In this document: piece by piece, positions 27,130 to 35,472 of the stretch
Position numbering within the stretch: the stretch's first letter is position 1
Layout: the number at the start of each line of letters is the position of its first letter
Origin: Polyangiaceae bacterium
GTDB taxonomy: Bacteria; Myxococcota_A; Polyangia; Polyangiales; Polyangiaceae
Direction: 5' to 3'
Length of the DNA: 64,000 nt
Assembly (NCBI GenBank): GCA_013361525.1
Contig: JABFXY010000082.1
Location: 1 to 64,000 of the forward strand
Notes under the pieces: generated by a model
Database searches by the model: none
Seen by the model: the letters and a program-made list of their open reading frames with translations, nothing else
What the model was told of the DNA's origin: nothing
Made by a program: the position numbers and the translations under genes

Positions 27130-28366
27130 ACGCGCGGAGAATCGCGCGCTCGACGAGCTCGATGCGGTCTTGACCCCAGAAGAGCTCGTCGCCGACGACG
27201 AATGTTGGAACACCAAAGATTCCTCGTCGCTCGGCGTCGTCGGTGCCCGCGCGCAAAACCGCCTTCGTCTCCGATGCTCCGACCTTCGCGAACAGCGGTC
27301 CGACGTCGAGCGACAGCGCGCTGCAAATCGCTCGAAGCTCCTCCTCGTTCGAGATGTCGCGATCCTCCGCCCACAACGCCGCGAAGATGGCGTGCACGAG
27401 ATCGAGCTGACGCTCCTCCGGGCAGACCAGCGCGAGGCGCAATGCTTTGACGGTGTTCATCGGGAAGCGCGACGGGAATCGAAATGGAACGCCGTAGGAT
27501 GCGGCCCATCGCTCGAGATCGAGGAGTTGATATCGTCGTTTCGGCTCGGGCATCTCGAAGAGCGGAACGTCGGGCGTGCCGATGCTGCGAAAGAGGCCAC
27601 CGAGCAGGACCGGCTTGAGTGCGATCGTCGCGCCGGTGCGCGCCGTGATGGCTTCGATCTGCGTGCTCGCGAGGTACGCGAACGGCGACGAGAAATCGAA
27701 GTAGAAGTCGACCTCGGGTGCGACGGCGGGGGCCGACGGGCGCTCCGACGGACGATCCTCGATCTCGCCGCTCGCGCGGAGCGCACGCTCCACGAAGGCC
27801 AACCGATCGTTGCCCCAGTAGAGATCCGCGCGCGTGTCGTCCGTCACGAAGAACGATGGCGCGCCGAACACACCACAGTCGATCGCGCGCTCGGTGTTGA
27901 TGCGGAGCGCATCCTTGATCCGCTGCTCGGACGCGGTGCGAATGGCGCGCGCACCGTCGAGCCCGGCGCGATCGAGCGCAGCGCGAACCTCGGCATCGTT
28001 TTCTAGATCGCGTCCTTCGCGCCAATACGCGCCGAAGAGCGCATGCGTCGCGGCGCGAAGATCATCGCAGGCGATCGCCGCGCGGAGCGCGAGGACCGTT
28101 CGCCGAGGATGATTCGCGGGCTCGTGCAGAACGACGCCGTCGACCTCCGCGGCGCGCTCGAGCGCGCTCTTCATGTACTTCGCCTTCGACGCAGGGACGT
28201 CGTGCATCGGAACGTCGGGTGATCCGATCGCGCGGAACACGCCCCCGAGCAGCATCGGGATGTACGTCACGTCGACGCCGACGCGCTCGGCGAGCGCCTC
28301 GATCCTGAGCGAGGCGAGGTATGCGTAGGGGCAAACGAAGTCGTAATAGAATTCGAGCCGGCGCAT
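27128..28366 (-). CDS. Fused double HCCA-isomerase/GST-kappa-like protein
   Basis: A 412 aa protein made of two homologous DsbA-fold domains of the 2-hydroxychromene-2-carboxylate isomerase/glutathione S-transferase kappa type. Domain 1 (about 1-205) opens with LEFYYDFVCPYAYLASLRIE and domain 2 (about 217-412) with VDFYFDFSSPFAYLAST. Each has its own LLGGVFRAIGSPDVP- or LLGGLFRSIGTPDVP-like segment and a GVFGAPSFFV or GIFGVPTFVV cis-Pro region. Family members are normally about 200 aa and dimeric, so this looks like a tandem duplication fused into one chain. The glutathione-activating Ser site is Ser-Ser-Pro in domain 2 but Val-Cys-Pro in domain 1. The substrate is unknown. Confidence 0.88.
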   Translation of the reverse strand: MRRLEFYYDFVCPYAYLASLRIEALAERVGVDVTYIPMLLGGVFRAIGSPDVPMHDVPASKAKYMKSALERAAEVDGVVLHEPANHPRRTVLALRAAIACDDLRAATHALFGAYWREGRDLENDAEVRAALDRAGLDGARAIRTASEQRIKDALRINTERAIDCGVFGAPSFFVTDDTRADLYWGNDRLAFVERALRASGEIEDRPSERPSAPAVAPEVDFYFDFSSPFAYLASTQIEAITARTGATIALKPVLLGGLFRSIGTPDVPLFEMPEPKRRYQLLDLERWAASYGVPFRFPSRFPMNTVKALRLALVCPEERQLDLVHAIFAALWAEDRDISNEEELRAICSALSLDVGPLFAKVGASETKAVLRAGTDDAERRGIFGVPTFVVGDELFWGQDRIELVERAILRA

Positions 28367-28489
28367 GCGCGCGCGACTCTAAATGGCGAACGCGCGATCG
28401 AAAAGAGCGCCCCGCTCCTCATCCTTCTGCCGCGCTGCGCTACGTCGCGGCTTGCGGCGTACGCGCCGCTTCTCTAAGCGCTATTCCCT

Positions 28490-29479
28490 ATGCGCTTTTG
28501 CTCTGATCTCGCTTCGTTTGCGGTCGTCATTGGTGTGCTGTCGCTCGGTTGTGGCGGTGAGGTTCCCGACGATGACGTCGGCGGCGGGCCGGCGGGCGGC
28601 TCGTCTTCCGATGGGGGCTCCGGCGGAACCGAGAACGCGACGACCGGCGGCATGGGCGGTCAGGGTGGACAGCCCTCCGAGGGCGGCGGCGGCGCCGAGC
28701 CCGTCGGCGGAAACAGCGAAGGCGGAGGTGGCGGCGCCGGCTGGCCGACGTGCGACACGCAACCCGCTGGATCGCCCACGATGACGATCCCCGAGGTCTG
28801 GGAAGCGAACCCCGCAGCGCCCGAAGAAGCGTGGGTCCCCGGCGTGTACGTGACCGCGGTCTCGAACGGCGGCTGCACCGCTGGCGCGTCCTGCCAGATC
28901 TTCGTGCAGCAGGAAGAGAGCTACGCGGATCTCGACGCGGCGAGGCAGCAGAGCCTGCGCATCGGCGTCGCACCGACCGTGGCGATGTACTTCGAAGGCA
29001 TCGACGTCGGCGACCGCATCGATCTCTACGCGCGCGCCGTACGCGACACCGAAGACGGCAAGAACGAGCTGATCTTCCTCGTTACGCCGAACCTCCCCGG
29101 TTGCGCCGCCGTCGTCGGCTCGGGTGATCCGCAGCCTGTGGTCGCGACGCTCGCCGACTTGTCGGTCGCAGCGTACGAAGACGTGATGGGCCCGGTGCTC
29201 GTTCGCGTGAACGGCGTCTCGGGCAACCCGAACCCGCCCGCCGAGACGTTCGCTTTGTGGACCACGGGCCAAGCGCCGGACGGCGACATCACGACGGTGA
29301 CGAGCCTGTCACCGTTCTTCCTGGCGGGCGGCGCGTTCACCGGCCTCACCGACGGCATGAACACCAACTTCAATCACGTCGTCGGTGTGTTCGGTCTCTT
29401 CGTGCCGCCGGCGGATCCGCTCATCAAATACGAGGAAATCTACGTCCGTTCGGACGCGGACTATCCACTCGCGAACTGA
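28490..29479 (+). CDS. Lipoprotein with Gly-rich linker
   Basis: 329 aa predicted lipoprotein (VIGVLSLGC, Cys near residue 21) followed by a Gly/Ser/Glu-rich linker to about residue 85, a design common in Polyangia surface proteins. The mature domain (about 90-329) is beta-rich and acidic, with segments such as VYVTAVSNGGC and GVAPTVAMYFEGIDVGDRIDLY that resemble OB-fold-like secreted domains, but I cannot name a family. It is divergent from the double HCCA-isomerase gene. Its end overlaps the stop of the opposite-strand YkvA-like gene by 19 bp. Confidence 0.78.
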   Translation: MRFCSDLASFAVVIGVLSLGCGGEVPDDDVGGGPAGGSSSDGGSGGTENATTGGMGGQGGQPSEGGGGAEPVGGNSEGGGGGAGWPTCDTQPAGSPTMTIPEVWEANPAAPEEAWVPGVYVTAVSNGGCTAGASCQIFVQQEESYADLDAARQQSLRIGVAPTVAMYFEGIDVGDRIDLYARAVRDTEDGKNELIFLVTPNLPGCAAVVGSGDPQPVVATLADLSVAAYEDVMGPVLVRVNGVSGNPNPPAETFALWTTGQAPDGDITTVTSLSPFFLAGGAFTGLTDGMNTNFNHVVGVFGLFVPPADPLIKYEEIYVRSDADYPLAN

Positions 29480-29814
29480 CTGGGTGACGAGGGCCGCAGC
29501 TCTCCATCGGGGATCTGCGGCTCCTCGAAGATTGGGTACCGATACTTCTCGAGCACACGATTGAGGACGAAGCGGACCGCGAGCACGAGGCCGACGTCGT
29601 CGACCCACGCGACCACCGGGAAGAGCGCTTCCGGTACGGCGTCGAGGGGAAACACTACGTAAAGAAGTGTTGCGAGCGCCGTCAGCTTGAGGCCCCAGTG
29701 CGCGCGCGAATCGCGGAGCACGCGGCTGAGGACGACGAGGTCACCGAGGAACGGCACGACGGAAAATCCGCGCCTTTTCTTGGTCAACGAGCGGTTCTTC
29801 ACGCCCGTCAACAT
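29461..29814 (-). CDS. YkvA/DUF1232-like small membrane protein
   Basis: 117 aa protein with a hydrophobic core of the DUF1232 (YkvA) type: LKLTALATLLYVVFPLDAVP followed by FPVVAWVDDVGLVLAVRFVL. The spaced PLDAVP and WVDD pattern matches the PxDxIPD...GxxDD signature of this family. The function of the family is unsettled. ATG at 29814 is chosen; the frame continues to 29898 without resemblance. It is convergent with the Gly-rich lipoprotein gene, with 19 overlapping bases. Confidence 0.75.
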   Translation of the reverse strand: MLTGVKNRSLTKKRRGFSVVPFLGDLVVLSRVLRDSRAHWGLKLTALATLLYVVFPLDAVPEALFPVVAWVDDVGLVLAVRFVLNRVLEKYRYPIFEEPQIPDGELRPSSPSQFASG

Positions 29815-29984
29815 GCATTCGAATGGGGGCAGCGCAATGCCTGGGCCAGCAAGGGCGCGATCGGCGCGCACGTTTGCGCCGCCCTTGGTTACAGGCAACG
29901 CTCTACCCTTCTCGAAACGAGGAACGCGCTCGGCCCGTACCTGTCGGCTGCGAGGGCCGTTCTTCGCAAATCTTCGACGCCGCT

Positions 29985-31301
29985 ATGAAGAGGGAAGGGA
30001 TCGTCATCGCGATCGCGCTCGTTGCCCATGGAGGTTTCCTCCTCGGCGCGCGCTCCTTTCCCAAGCCGACCTGGTTGGTCGCTCGAATGGGATCCGGCGG
30101 CGCGATGACGATCGTGGATCTCGGAGGCAGCCCATCGGCGCCCGGCGCGCCGCAGGCGGTCATCGAGCAACCCGCGGCGACGATCGCGCCAGAGCCTGCG
30201 ACCGCCGAGCCTGCGACCGCCGAGCCTTCGAGCCTCGAGCCCTCGCATGTCGAGCGTGCCGACCCCGCCGAGGCTGCCGAGCCCAGCGCCCCTCCGGCCG
30301 AGCGCGAGGTCGTCGCGCAGCCGCCGTCAGCGACCGGGGACGATGTTATCGCGCGAGCCGAGACGCCGCCGTCGAATGAGACCGCGCCCGGCGCGACGAC
30401 CACCGCGCCCACGCCGGACAGCGCGGACACGTGGAGTTCTCCGTCGTCGGAGTCGCCGCCGACTTCGTTATCCGGCTTGTTGGGACCTTCGCTCTCGGGC
30501 TTGAACGTCGCGCGACAAGTCGCGATCGATGGCGCTGCGCCTTCCGCTGCGCCGACCACGACGCCGGCCGCGCCTACCGTCGACAAGAAGAAGGCGAACG
30601 ACGTTCTGGCGTCGACAATCGTCGGTCAGGATCGCCAGAAGGGTATCGATCTGCCCGCGACGGGCATCGTCGTCAGCTCGGTGAGCGATGCGACGCGGGC
30701 TCTGCCCGTTCCGCACAACACGCGCGCATCGTTCGAGGTGAAGCTGGGGCCCGGTGGCAAGGTCGCAGGCGTTCGCGTGATGAGCTCGTCGGGCGGTGAC
30801 GCCGCCGCATGGGAAGGCGCAGCAAAGGCCGTGGCCTCCAGCTTGTCGGCGAAGTCGTTGTCGCTCGGGGACGCCGCGAAGTCGGGAGCGACGATCGTCG
30901 TCGGCGTCACCGTCAAACACGTCTACCCGACCGCGACGGCGAAGGGCGCGGACGTGAAGCCCGTTTGCGCCAACCAGATCATCAACGACATCGCCGATGC
31001 TGCGGACAACAAGGCTGCGCCAGCGCCCGAGTCGACGGTGCCGCTGTTTCAAGACGAGAACGGTAGGCCCTGCATCCCGATCGGCATCGGTGGAACGGCG
31101 GACGCCGCGAACATCGGCGCCAAGAAGCAGATTCAAGTTCACACCACGTCGAAGGTGCTGGTCGGCGGGAAAGAGGCGCTGCCGACCGTCGAGAAGGTGA
31201 ACAAGGACCCGTTTTGGTTGCCCTCGACGAAAGAGGGCCCGCGCCCGGTCGCGCCGTACAAGATGCGGAAGTACAAGCGCGACCGCGAGAAGAAGAAGTA
31301 G
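29985..31301 (+). CDS. TonB-like protein with N-terminal membrane anchor
   Basis: 438 aa protein with an N-terminal membrane helix (about 4-22), a long Pro/Ala/Glu/Thr-rich region (about 45-200) and a C-terminal part containing a TonB/TolA-like segment (about 245-315: ASFEVKLGPGGKVAGVRVMS, SLSAKSLSLGD). TonB proteins span the periplasm and pass proton-motive energy to outer-membrane receptors; ExbB/ExbD are not in the window. After the TonB-like region come about 110 further residues ending in a Lys/Arg-rich tail, which is unusual. Assignment to the TonB family is moderate. The ATG at 29985 directly precedes the anchor. Confidence 0.65.
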   Translation: MKREGIVIAIALVAHGGFLLGARSFPKPTWLVARMGSGGAMTIVDLGGSPSAPGAPQAVIEQPAATIAPEPATAEPATAEPSSLEPSHVERADPAEAAEPSAPPAEREVVAQPPSATGDDVIARAETPPSNETAPGATTTAPTPDSADTWSSPSSESPPTSLSGLLGPSLSGLNVARQVAIDGAAPSAAPTTTPAAPTVDKKKANDVLASTIVGQDRQKGIDLPATGIVVSSVSDATRALPVPHNTRASFEVKLGPGGKVAGVRVMSSSGGDAAAWEGAAKAVASSLSAKSLSLGDAAKSGATIVVGVTVKHVYPTATAKGADVKPVCANQIINDIADAADNKAAPAPESTVPLFQDENGRPCIPIGIGGTADAANIGAKKQIQVHTTSKVLVGGKEALPTVEKVNKDPFWLPSTKEGPRPVAPYKMRKYKRDREKKK

Positions 31302-31393
31302 GCGGCGCGCTCTCGCGTGGGCCGATGTTGCCGACTGCGGACGTGCGAGCCGTCTCCGGGCGCCGTCATCCGCGCGTCGCGGTCGACGAAGAC

Positions 31394-31449
31394 AAAAAAA
31401 AGAAGCGCCAGTTCGACGGCGGGGGGGGGGAACCGTCGCAGGCGCTTCT
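31394..31449 (-). terminator. Intrinsic terminator with poly-C loop
   Basis: Arms AGAAGCGCC (31401-31409) and GGCGCTTCT (31441-31449) pair perfectly, with an inner stem CGACGG/CCGTCG and a loop holding ten identical G (C on the minus strand). Eight A precede it on the plus strand, which gives a U8 tract for minus-strand transcripts. It lies about 140 bp past the PilZ gene stop and should end that transcript; it may also slow transcription from the TonB-like gene. Confidence 0.75.
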
Positions 31450-31587
31450 GCCTATGCGGTTTGCAGGCTGCGTGCCATCGGTCTCATGCGGCAAAGTCGC
31501 CTCGAAATATCGCGAGCGGCGGTCTGTAATGTCTCAGAACGAGTCATACTGATGTTCGAAAGTGGAAGACGAATTGCGTCTCAGCTT

Positions 31588-32502
31588 TCAACCGCCTTTC
31601 AAAGCTGCGTAGGCGGTGTTCATGAACTCGGCAAACAGCACTTCTCGCACGGGCTCGAGGGGGGTGAACTCCACCCCCACATGCGCCCATGCGCCTTCCA
31701 CGGGTGAGATGCGACGTAGGACACCGTCGCGACGGAACGAGAAGCTCGTCCCCGGCTGAATCAGGTTCACGATGACGGGCTCGCCAATCTGCGCCTGCAG
31801 GTCCGACACGGCGACCGTCGCCCCGATCATCGAGACGTCGACCGTCTGCGCGGTGTGGATCGACCGCGGCGTCCGAAGCCGAAGCTCGAGCTGCATGTGG
31901 ATACGCGGGGCACGACGTCGCTCGGGGCCCGCGTATGGCGGCGGTGTCGGGCTCGCGGGTGCGGGGCCAGGCCCCGTCGGTGGCGACGGCGGTTGGGGAG
32001 CTTGAGGTGGCTGTGGCGGCGCAGGAGGTTGCGGCGGTTGAGGAGGAATTGGTGGTGCCGGCCGCGCCCCCGGAGGGGTCGTCGGCATGGGCGGTGGAAC
32101 CGAGGCGGACCGCGGCAACGGCGGCGGAATCGACACCTTCGGATTTGTCCCCGGCGACAGTTGCGTCGGTGCGGATGGGCCCGGAGCGATGCTCGCCCCG
32201 GGCGATCGGAGCTGCTGCTGGACGAATTCGTCCCAATCCGGGTTCGTCGAGCGACCGAAGAACTCGAGGCCGATGACGCCATCGGCGGCGTGAACCACCA
32301 TCGCGTGCGCCGTCACGCTCTTGCCGGTGGGCAGGGCGACGTCGATCTGAACCAGCTGTCGGATCGGCGGCGTCTCGTCCAACTTCACGCTGAGCCCATG
32401 GAAGCTCGCGTTGATGGTCGAACCGGACAGCGGTCGTTTGCCCACCTTGATCGTGATGGGCAGGTCGATGGGGGCGCGCTTGTCGCGCCGGCGCTCGTTC
32501 AT
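31588..32502 (-). CDS. Double PilZ-domain protein with Pro-rich linker
   Basis: Probable c-di-GMP-responsive protein of 304 aa. PilZ domain 1 (about 1-100) has RRDKR near its start and NASFHGL; domain 2 (about 193-300) has RRRAPR and DVSMIGA. These fit the RxxxR and (D/N)xSxxG motifs of c-di-GMP binding, more closely in domain 2. Between them lies a linker of about 90 residues, almost entirely Pro with Gln, Ala and Gly. No enzymatic or membrane segment is seen, so it may act as a two-headed adaptor that changes shape on binding. The minus-strand terminator at 31394-31449 ends the unit. Confidence 0.88.
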   Translation of the reverse strand: MNERRRDKRAPIDLPITIKVGKRPLSGSTINASFHGLSVKLDETPPIRQLVQIDVALPTGKSVTAHAMVVHAADGVIGLEFFGRSTNPDWDEFVQQQLRSPGASIAPGPSAPTQLSPGTNPKVSIPPPLPRSASVPPPMPTTPPGARPAPPIPPQPPQPPAPPQPPQAPQPPSPPTGPGPAPASPTPPPYAGPERRRAPRIHMQLELRLRTPRSIHTAQTVDVSMIGATVAVSDLQAQIGEPVIVNLIQPGTSFSFRRDGVLRRISPVEGAWAHVGVEFTPLEPVREVLFAEFMNTAYAALKGG

Positions 32503-32946
32503 GCCTTCCTCGGACTGGTCCTCGGACCGTCAGACAGCGAAAGCCTCTGCGCGCGCGAAAGCGCGGCCATAAACCCTCACCCCCGGGGTCGCGGTGCAGC
32601 ACGCGCGACGGCGGAGCGGGCCTAGAATAGAATGGTTTCGCACACGTCTATCTGCCGCCTGGCGGTCGTCCACTTCCTAGCAGACTGCCGCGGTGACCAC
32701 ACCGGCGGAGTGCAAGCCGAGGCATCTCCCCGAGACCCCTCTCGATTCGCCCCCCTCATCAGCCCGGTTTTCCCACACGGCCTCACCGATTCGAAAAAGA
32801 TCCGCTGGATCTCGTAGGCCCCATCAAGTCTGCCGCGTCTATCCTCCCGCACCTCAGCTGGACCACGGTAGATCCCAGACGCCGCACCGAAGATCGACCG
32901 GGGCACGCCGCTTGCGAATCCCCGACCAACCCACCAAGGAGTGACC
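32503..32946. other. 444 bp intergenic region upstream of a secreted-protein gene
   Basis: No convincing gene is seen between the divergent PilZ and small secreted-protein genes. A -10-like TAGAAT lies at 32623-32628 without a clear -35 element. A short palindrome AGATCC-GCT-GGATCT is at 32798-32812. If the -10 is real, the secreted-protein mRNA has a leader of about 300 bases, long enough for structured control, but I cannot assign a riboswitch class. Confidence 0.4.
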
Positions 32947-33354
32947 ATGAAGATCCGCTTTGCTCTCGCTGCACTCGCGCTTGGATCCGCCGCCATGTTG
33001 CCGAGCGCGCTCGCCGAAGAGTCCCTCGACGGCAAGGGCGTCGTGGAAGCCAAGTTCGACGCCAAGGCAAAGAAGGTGAACATCGTCATCAAGGGCAAGA
33101 GCGACGGCATCTACGTCAACAAGGACTACCCGCTCAAGTGCACCTTGAAGGCGAAGGACGGGGGCAAGGTCGACAAGACCGAGCTGAAGAAGGAAGACGC
33201 GAAGTACGAGGACGTCGCGGGTAAGGCGGGCAAGGCGAAGACGGCGACGTTCTCCGTCGGCGCCGACAAGAACGTCGAGGGCGAGTGCAAGATGGTCGTT
33301 TGCAGCGACAGCGCCTGCTCGAGCCCGTTCAAGGTCTCCTTCACCTCGAACTGA
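32947..33354 (+). CDS. Small Lys-rich secreted protein
   Basis: 135 aa protein with a typical signal peptide (ALAALALGSAAMLPSALA, cleavage before EESL). The mature part is about 110 aa, rich in Lys and Asp, and beta-like (VVEAKFDAKAKKVNIVIKG, TATFSVGADKN), with four cysteines that could form two disulfides. I do not recognise a family. AAGGAG sits 7 bases before the ATG, one of the best ribosome sites in the window, and an own terminator follows, both hinting at high expression (inference). Confidence 0.78.
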   Translation: MKIRFALAALALGSAAMLPSALAEESLDGKGVVEAKFDAKAKKVNIVIKGKSDGIYVNKDYPLKCTLKAKDGGKVDKTELKKEDAKYEDVAGKAGKAKTATFSVGADKNVEGECKMVVCSDSACSSPFKVSFTSN

Positions 33355-33419
33355 CGCGCGTGTGATGTCGGAGGGACGCCTGCCGTAGCGGGGACGCAGG
33401 CGTCGCATTCGCAAGTCGG

Positions 33420-33454
33420 ACGGCCGGCGCGATGCGCTCGGCCGTTTTGCTTTT
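33420..33454 (+). terminator. Intrinsic terminator after the small secreted-protein gene
   Basis: Arms ACGGCCG (33420-33426) and CGGCCGT (33439-33445) are followed by TTTTGCTTTT. A second perfect hairpin, GACGCCTGC with GCAGGCGTC (33375-33383 and 33396-33404), lies just upstream without a T-run. Together they should end the plus-strand transcript before the convergent lectin gene. Confidence 0.6.
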
Positions 33455-33477
33455 GTCGCGCGCTCGACGACCCACGC

Positions 33478-34158
33478 TCAGTCGTCGCGTGCTGCCCACT
33501 CGCAGACGGACACTTGCGCCGCCTGGCACGCGACGCTGCTCCAGCTTCGGGTGCCGTCCTCGGCGACGTCGAGCGCCAGACAATCGAGCCCTGCCTCGCC
33601 GACGGGTTGTCCCGGCGCCCAGTTCGTGAACGCGCCGAACGTCTCGCCGTTGAGCCACGTCCACTGAGCTTCCACGCGATACCCTCCGATGAAGGAACGC
33701 ACCGGCGAGCCCGCGCTCAACGTGTTGTCGATCATGTCCTCTTCGGCTGCGCGCGTCGCGGTCGTGAGGTAGGCGCCCGGTCTCCACGCTTCGCATGCTG
33801 CCTGCGCCTCGTCCCACGTCATCGGCGAGAGGTTCGCGTGGTAGCAATGAAAGAGGTCGGGCGACTTGTACTCGTTCGGTCCGTCACAGACCGTGATGCA
33901 ATCGAGACAGGTGCCTTCCGGGGACAGCGTCTCTTCGCACTCCTCACCGTCTTGGAGGACTCCGTCTCCGCAACTTTGGAGGGTTCCACTCAGCGAGGAG
34001 TGGCCTTGTCCACCTTCCGGGGACGCGCCTGCTCCGTCACCTCCAACATTCCCGCCGCCGATCGAGACTTCGTCGTCCGCTGCGATTCCTCCGCAGCGAA
34101 CGAGGAGTAAAACGGACAATACGGCGGGACCACGTCGCGTCACCAGTGCGTGCTTCAT
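33478..34158 (-). CDS. C-type-lectin-domain surface protein
   Basis: 226 aa exported protein with a C-type-lectin-like domain at about 105-222: MTWDEAQAACEAWRPGAYL, WTWLNGETFGAFTNWAPGQP, CLALDVAEDGTRSWSSVAC and CEW at the end, with the cysteines and WxxGE/FTNW pattern of the fold. Before it comes a Cys motif CGDGVLQDGEECE, a repeat type frequent in myxobacterial surface proteins, and a Gly/Ser linker. The N-terminal signal ends LLLVRC, whose Arg before Cys is atypical for a lipobox, so lipid attachment is uncertain. It may bind sugars or proteins on other cells or prey (inference). Confidence 0.82.
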   Translation of the reverse strand: MKHALVTRRGPAVLSVLLLVRCGGIAADDEVSIGGGNVGGDGAGASPEGGQGHSSLSGTLQSCGDGVLQDGEECEETLSPEGTCLDCITVCDGPNEYKSPDLFHCYHANLSPMTWDEAQAACEAWRPGAYLTTATRAAEEDMIDNTLSAGSPVRSFIGGYRVEAQWTWLNGETFGAFTNWAPGQPVGEAGLDCLALDVAEDGTRSWSSVACQAAQVSVCEWAARDD

Positions 34159-34188
34159 CGTCGGGCCAAACTTCAGCTTGAAGGATCT

Positions 34189-35346
34189 CTAGAGACCCCT
34201 CAACCGCTGCGCGGCCTCTTCGAGAACGTCGACTTCCTTCGCGTAGCAAAAACGCGCAAGCTTCTCCCCGACTGGGTCGGCATAGAACGACGTGCCTGGC
34301 ACGGCTGCGATCTTGGTGATCTCGAGCAGCTTCATACATGCGGCTTTCGACGTCGATTCACCGAGCCGCGTGATGTCCGCGAGCACGTAGTACGCACCGC
34401 GCGGCACGTACGGTGTGAGGCCCGCGTCCGCGAGCGCGCTGCAGAGGATGTCGCGCTTCTTCGTGTAAGCGGCGGTCATCTCCTCGTAATAAGCCTCGGG
34501 CATCGCGAGGCCCGGCAACATGGCAAATTGCAGCGGCGTCGGGGCACACACGTAGAGCAGATCGTGCGCGATCTCGATTCGCTTCGCTGCCGGCGCGGGC
34601 GCGGTCAGATAGCCGAGCCGCCAGCCCGTGATGGCGAACGTTTTCGAGAAGCCTGAGAGCGTGATCGTTCGCTCCTTCGCACCGGGCCGTGTCGCGAGGG
34701 GGACGTGCTTCGTTCCGTCGTAGAGGATGTGCTCGTAGATCTCGTCGGTGATGGCGATGAGATCGTGGCGCTCACAGAGCGCGACGATTTGATCGAGCTC
34801 GTCCTCGCGAAAGACTTTGCCGCTCGGGTTCGCTGGCGTGCAGACGACGATGGCGCGCGTCTTCGGGGTGATTGCGCGCTCGAGCTCCGCGGGGTCGTAC
34901 GCCCACTCGGGCGGACGCGTCGGGACGAGCTTCGGCACGAGGCCGAGCGTCACGAGCGTGTTGTAGTGGTAGCCGTAATACGGCTCGAAGAGGATCACCT
35001 CGTCGCCCGGATCGAGCAGCGCGAGACACGCCGCCGCGAAGCCGCCGGTTGCGCCGGACGTGACGATGACCTCGCTCTCGGGGTCGTACGACAGACCGTA
35101 GCGCCGCTCGACCTTGGCGGCGATCGCCTGGCGCAGGGGCGCGATGCCGTTCGGCGCCGTGTAGATGACGCGGTTCTCGTCGATTGCGCCCTTTGCGCCG
35201 CCGGCAACCGGCGGTGGTGTGGGCAGGTCGCAGATCCCTTGGCCGAGGTTGATGCCGCGTACCGCGTCGCAGGCGCGGCTCATCGAGCGGATGTCGCTGA
35301 TGACGAGGGAGGCGAGCCGTTGTCCAAGTCGCATGTTGGCCGGCAA
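34189..35346 (-). CDS. PLP-dependent class I/II aminotransferase
   Basis: Fold-type I aminotransferase of 385 aa. The cofactor Lys235 is in SGFSKTFAITGWRLGY; Asn173 (TPANPSGKVF), Asp201 and Tyr204 (ITDEIYEHI) complete the PLP site. The motif INLGQGICDLPTPP at the N-terminus is like aspartate/kynurenine/methionine aminotransferases (YbdL/KAT group), so the preferred amino acid cannot be fixed. It is cytoplasmic. ATG at 35346 or 35334 may start it. It is divergent from the MATE gene and lies 30 bp downstream of the lectin gene start, on the same strand and upstream of it. Confidence 0.9.
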   Translation of the reverse strand: MPANMRLGQRLASLVISDIRSMSRACDAVRGINLGQGICDLPTPPPVAGGAKGAIDENRVIYTAPNGIAPLRQAIAAKVERRYGLSYDPESEVIVTSGATGGFAAACLALLDPGDEVILFEPYYGYHYNTLVTLGLVPKLVPTRPPEWAYDPAELERAITPKTRAIVVCTPANPSGKVFREDELDQIVALCERHDLIAITDEIYEHILYDGTKHVPLATRPGAKERTITLSGFSKTFAITGWRLGYLTAPAPAAKRIEIAHDLLYVCAPTPLQFAMLPGLAMPEAYYEEMTAAYTKKRDILCSALADAGLTPYVPRGAYYVLADITRLGESTSKAACMKLLEITKIAAVPGTSFYADPVGEKLARFCYAKEVDVLEEAAQRLRGL

Positions 35347-35472
35347 ATCCTGCAGGTGGCGAGGGGCCGGGGCAAGCGGATAGCCGGGCCGCTCGACTGT
35401 CCGTTCCGCGAAGCTCCGGGATCAACCCCTGTTTGCACGGAATGAGCCCGCTTCGAGCAGCGTACCGACGAG

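Noticed and set aside
32512..32521. GGAC-TG-GTCC upstream of the PilZ gene as a second copy of the 22301 palindrome.
   Set aside because: Only four-base arms match; such a motif is expected hundreds of times in 64 kb.
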